The notes below the pieces were generated by a model, which did not search any database, was not told where the DNA came from, and saw nothing but the letters and a program-made list of their open reading frames with translations. A stretch of DNA of 15,890 nucleotides from an uncultured Oscillospiraceae bacterium (lineage in GTDB: Bacteria; Bacillota; Clostridia; Oscillospirales; Oscillospiraceae): positions 1 to 15,890 of the forward strand of contig CAKUDE010000041.1 of assembly GCA_934645175.1 (NCBI GenBank), given 5' to 3'. Made by a program: the position numbers and the translations under genes. Below, piece by piece: positions 14,066-15,890 of this stretch; position 1 is the stretch's first letter, and each line of letters starts with the position of its first letter.

Positions 14066-14821
14066 ATGGCAAATACTTGTGCGATCTGCGGGGCAAGCAT
14101 CAATGTGTTCCAGTCACAGAAGCTGGCGGACGGTAACTACCTCTGCCGCAAGGAGTGCTGCAAAAAGGCACTGACGAAGTATTTTGACTTTGTTCACGCA
14201 ACTCTGCCGGAGTATCAGTGCCATGTGGCACAGGTAGAGCGTGGAACGAAGATTTGGGAGCAGCTTTTTGTTCCCCGGCTGAAAGAAAAGGATAAGGCTG
14301 AAAAGCTGGAGCGGCACTACCAGCCCCTGATCGTAGCGCCCAGCCTGGGTCTTGCTGCGCTGCTGGAAACCCGCTATAAATTCATGAATTTCGGCAAAAG
14401 TGAGCACGCCTGCGTGTTCCGGCTGGATGATCTGGTGTGCTACGAAACCGAAAAGGAAACCAAGACCGTGGACGGCAAGCAGAAAACCGAGTATTACATC
14501 CACTATGCCTTCCGCAACATCTCCGGCCTGTCTGACTTCCGTGTGCCCTATGCCAGCTCCGCCGAGTGCCAGTCTGTGGAGAAGTATTTCAACAAGCTAT
14601 TCGGCATCCAAAAGACCCTGGGCAACTCCGTGAACAACAGCAGACGGCAAATAAACGCCATCAAGGACATTGCCTCTGCGGTCAGCGCTGCCGCCAAGGG
14701 CGAGGATACGGCGGAAACCAAGGTCGGTGCAGCCATGGACTCTCTGGACGCTGCCGTTTACGGCGACCGCTCCGACCTGAAAGCCCGTGCCGATGCCGCA
14801 CTGGCGGCCTTCGGCGGCTGA
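14066..14821 (+). CDS. DUF4428-like zinc-ribbon protein
   Basis: 251 aa, cytoplasmic by appearance. The N-terminus is a zinc ribbon with CAIC (Cys5, Cys8) and CRKEC (Cys27, Cys31), as in DUF4428 proteins. A charged linker follows, then a beta-rich part (about 120-185, with HYAFRNISGLSDFRVPY) that recalls the bacterial PH-like domain often fused to DUF4428. The last 60 residues are Ala-rich and helical (IKDIASAVSAAAKGEDTAE). AAGGAGG lies 8 nt before the ATG. It is followed at 37 nt by a lipoprotein and then an SPFH gene; such genes tend to sit near SPFH and PspA-type envelope-stress proteins, so a role at the membrane is likely but not proven. Confidence 0.75.
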   Translation: MANTCAICGASINVFQSQKLADGNYLCRKECCKKALTKYFDFVHATLPEYQCHVAQVERGTKIWEQLFVPRLKEKDKAEKLERHYQPLIVAPSLGLAALLETRYKFMNFGKSEHACVFRLDDLVCYETEKETKTVDGKQKTEYYIHYAFRNISGLSDFRVPYASSAECQSVEKYFNKLFGIQKTLGNSVNNSRRQINAIKDIASAVSAAAKGEDTAETKVGAAMDSLDAAVYGDRSDLKARADAALAAFGG

Positions 14822-14858
14822 TCGGCCGGATGAGATCAGCAAATAGGAAGCGGACAGG

Positions 14859-15743
14859 ATGAACCTCAAAAAAATAGCGGTGTGGCCGCTCATGCTGTCG
14901 CTGGCGCTTACCTTACTTTCCGGCTGTGCGGCAACGCCGGGTGGCACATCAAATACGCCGTCGGGCGGCAGCACCGATAAGCCATCGAAGATCACCGGGC
15001 AGACCGATCCGAAGCTGCTTTCCTTGCAGAAAGAAATCCGTGATAATGCGTGTCCGGCCGGCATGGCCTTTCTCGGTTTTGTGACCGAAGATGCTGCGGA
15101 AAGCGACCTGCGCAGCTTTTTGAAAAGCAGCCAGTATGCGGAAAAATACGCTTTTCTTGCGGATGCTCCCTTTGTGGACGCAGGCGGCACGGAGCTGTAC
15201 GCCGTGGTGACTGCCGAAAAGGAGTGCCGCGCCTCTGTTTACCGTGCGGCGATCAATGACAGCGGCGAATACGATGTGCAGACGGATAATGCCCTTTATG
15301 AGGGCAGCGGCACAGACTGCTTCCTGCTGCGCTGTAATGTCAGCGATATTCACGCCAATGCGGTGGTTTCGTTCAGAACCGGTGACACGATCTTCTCCGT
15401 GTTTCCCATGCGCTCCGGCGCGGATGGGCGGCTTGTGGCGGAGGGCTGCTATGATTTCTCCCTATATGCCGAAGACAACCACGCACCGGACAGTGACGCC
15501 ATCATCGCCTATGGGCTTCTCTCGGAGGCAAGTGAGGTGCAATACTACATGGGTTTGGGCATGACCCTGCAATACACCGGGCAGATCCAGATCATTGACG
15601 GGCGCTCCTGCTGGATCTTTGCCCTCGGCACGGAGCATGACGACGGCCAATTCGTGCGGGAGCACCTCTACGGCGTGTGTGATAATCTCATCTACACCTA
15701 CGATGCGCTCAGTGATACTTGGAGCGTGCTCGGCGCAGGGTAA
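14859..15743 (+). CDS. Putative lipoprotein of unknown function
   Basis: 294 aa. Lipoprotein signal with lipobox L-S-G-C (Cys23), then a Gly/Ser/Thr-rich linker to about residue 45. The mature part contains the blocks AVVTAEKECRASVYRAAIND, NVSDIHANAVVSFRTGD, and a C-terminal half with SEVQYYMGLGMTLQYTGQ and DGRSCWIFALGTEHDDGQF ending in YTYDALSDTWSVL. The last motif pattern resembles domains of other Firmicute lipoproteins that carry repeated DGRxCWxF and YAVxxxxxxY segments, but I cannot name the family. The ribosome site (AGGAAG, 14846-14851) is weak, so translation may depend on coupling with the gene upstream. The next gene follows 71 nt later with a strong ribosome site. Confidence 0.8.
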   Translation: MNLKKIAVWPLMLSLALTLLSGCAATPGGTSNTPSGGSTDKPSKITGQTDPKLLSLQKEIRDNACPAGMAFLGFVTEDAAESDLRSFLKSSQYAEKYAFLADAPFVDAGGTELYAVVTAEKECRASVYRAAINDSGEYDVQTDNALYEGSGTDCFLLRCNVSDIHANAVVSFRTGDTIFSVFPMRSGADGRLVAEGCYDFSLYAEDNHAPDSDAIIAYGLLSEASEVQYYMGLGMTLQYTGQIQIIDGRSCWIFALGTEHDDGQFVREHLYGVCDNLIYTYDALSDTWSVLGAG

Positions 15744-15759
15744 CGCAAAAAGCAACCAT

Positions 15760-15778
15760 CTTCGGGCGCATCCCGAAG
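15760..15778. repeat. Small hairpin between the lipoprotein and SPFH genes
   Basis: CTTCGGG and CCCGAAG, 7-bp arms around a 5-nt loop, without a T-tract on the plus strand. Probably an mRNA processing or stability element rather than a terminator. Confidence 0.3.
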
Positions 15779-15814
15779 CAAAAATATAAAAACGATTTGG
15801 AAGGAGTCTGTATC

Positions 15815-15890
15815 ATGGGACTTATTAAAGCAGGAATCGGTGCCCTTGGCGGCACATTGGCGGATCAGTGGAAGGAGTTTTTCTACTGCG
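15815..15890 (+). CDS. SPFH/YdjI-like membrane-associated protein, N-terminal part
   Basis: Only 25 codons are in the window, reading MGLIKAGIGALGGTLADQWK then EFFYC. This start is characteristic of the SPFH-domain (virion core protein-like) family to which B. subtilis YdjI belongs, which occurs with PspA-type envelope stress systems. AAGGAG stands 8 nt before the ATG. The gene runs off the right edge. Confidence 0.75.
   Translation, partial: MGLIKAGIGALGGTLADQWKEFFYC

Noticed and set aside
1..15890. tRNA, rRNA and CRISPR arrays
   Set aside because: No cloverleaf-like segment, rRNA signature or regular repeat-spacer pattern was seen on either strand by reading; a covariance scan was not possible.

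Overview
The window looks like a chromosome segment from a gut-type Clostridia, most likely order Oscillospirales. The signs are a GC-rich, C-ending codon style in the ribosomal genes, strong Shine-Dalgarno sites, sigma-A type promoters, a TtcA-family gene divergent from rplM-rpsI, and debris of a Clostridial integrative conjugative element (ICE). The taxonomy is inferred from gene content only.

Left part (1-3360), core genome. Two near-identical tandem lipoprotein genes lie on the minus strand; the second is cut by the window edge. They have a strong promoter with a perfect 10-bp-arm palindrome over its -10 box. Upstream is a minus-strand gene for a TtcA/TilS-like PP-loop tRNA thiolation protein with its own terminator. 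Divergent from it is the rplM-rpsI operon (L13, S9), with a near-consensus promoter, a short structured leader and a textbook terminator.

Middle part (3361-5891), ICE remnant. Just downstream of the rpsI terminator come about 220 bp of repeat-rich, apparently non-coding DNA, then one 2.3-kb open frame stitched in frame from three ICE genes. These are a CnaB/SpaA-like surface protein fragment, the middle of a VirB4-type ATPase lacking convincing Walker A and Walker B motifs, and most of a CD1108-family CHAP-domain protein. It looks like a deletion scar of a conjugation module.

Right part (5892-15890), a co-oriented signalling and cell-envelope cluster. Three genes overlapping by ATGA encode a 7TM histidine-kinase-like protein without visible kinase catalytic motifs, a complete histidine kinase, and a NarL/LuxR-type response regulator. 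After a terminator comes a promoter with a 28-bp palindrome centred near -41.5. It drives a small receiver-like protein that lacks the phospho-acceptor Asp, a possible 45-aa ORF, and a 1194-aa wall-anchored surface protein (beta-helix-like region, InlB-type modules, His/Cys-rich repeats, NPQTG sorting signal). Beyond a second terminator lie a DUF4428-like zinc-ribbon protein, a lipoprotein, and the start of an SPFH/YdjI-like membrane protein.

The most interesting inference is a self-contained regulon. A degenerate copy of the 28-bp palindrome (13 of 15 core positions) sits in the spacer of the kinase operon promoter. This suggests that the regulator represses its own operon and activates the pseudo-receiver/surface-protein unit. 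The pairing of a pseudokinase-like sensor, an active kinase and a pseudo-receiver in front of a giant sortase substrate is, as far as I can tell, not a textbook system.
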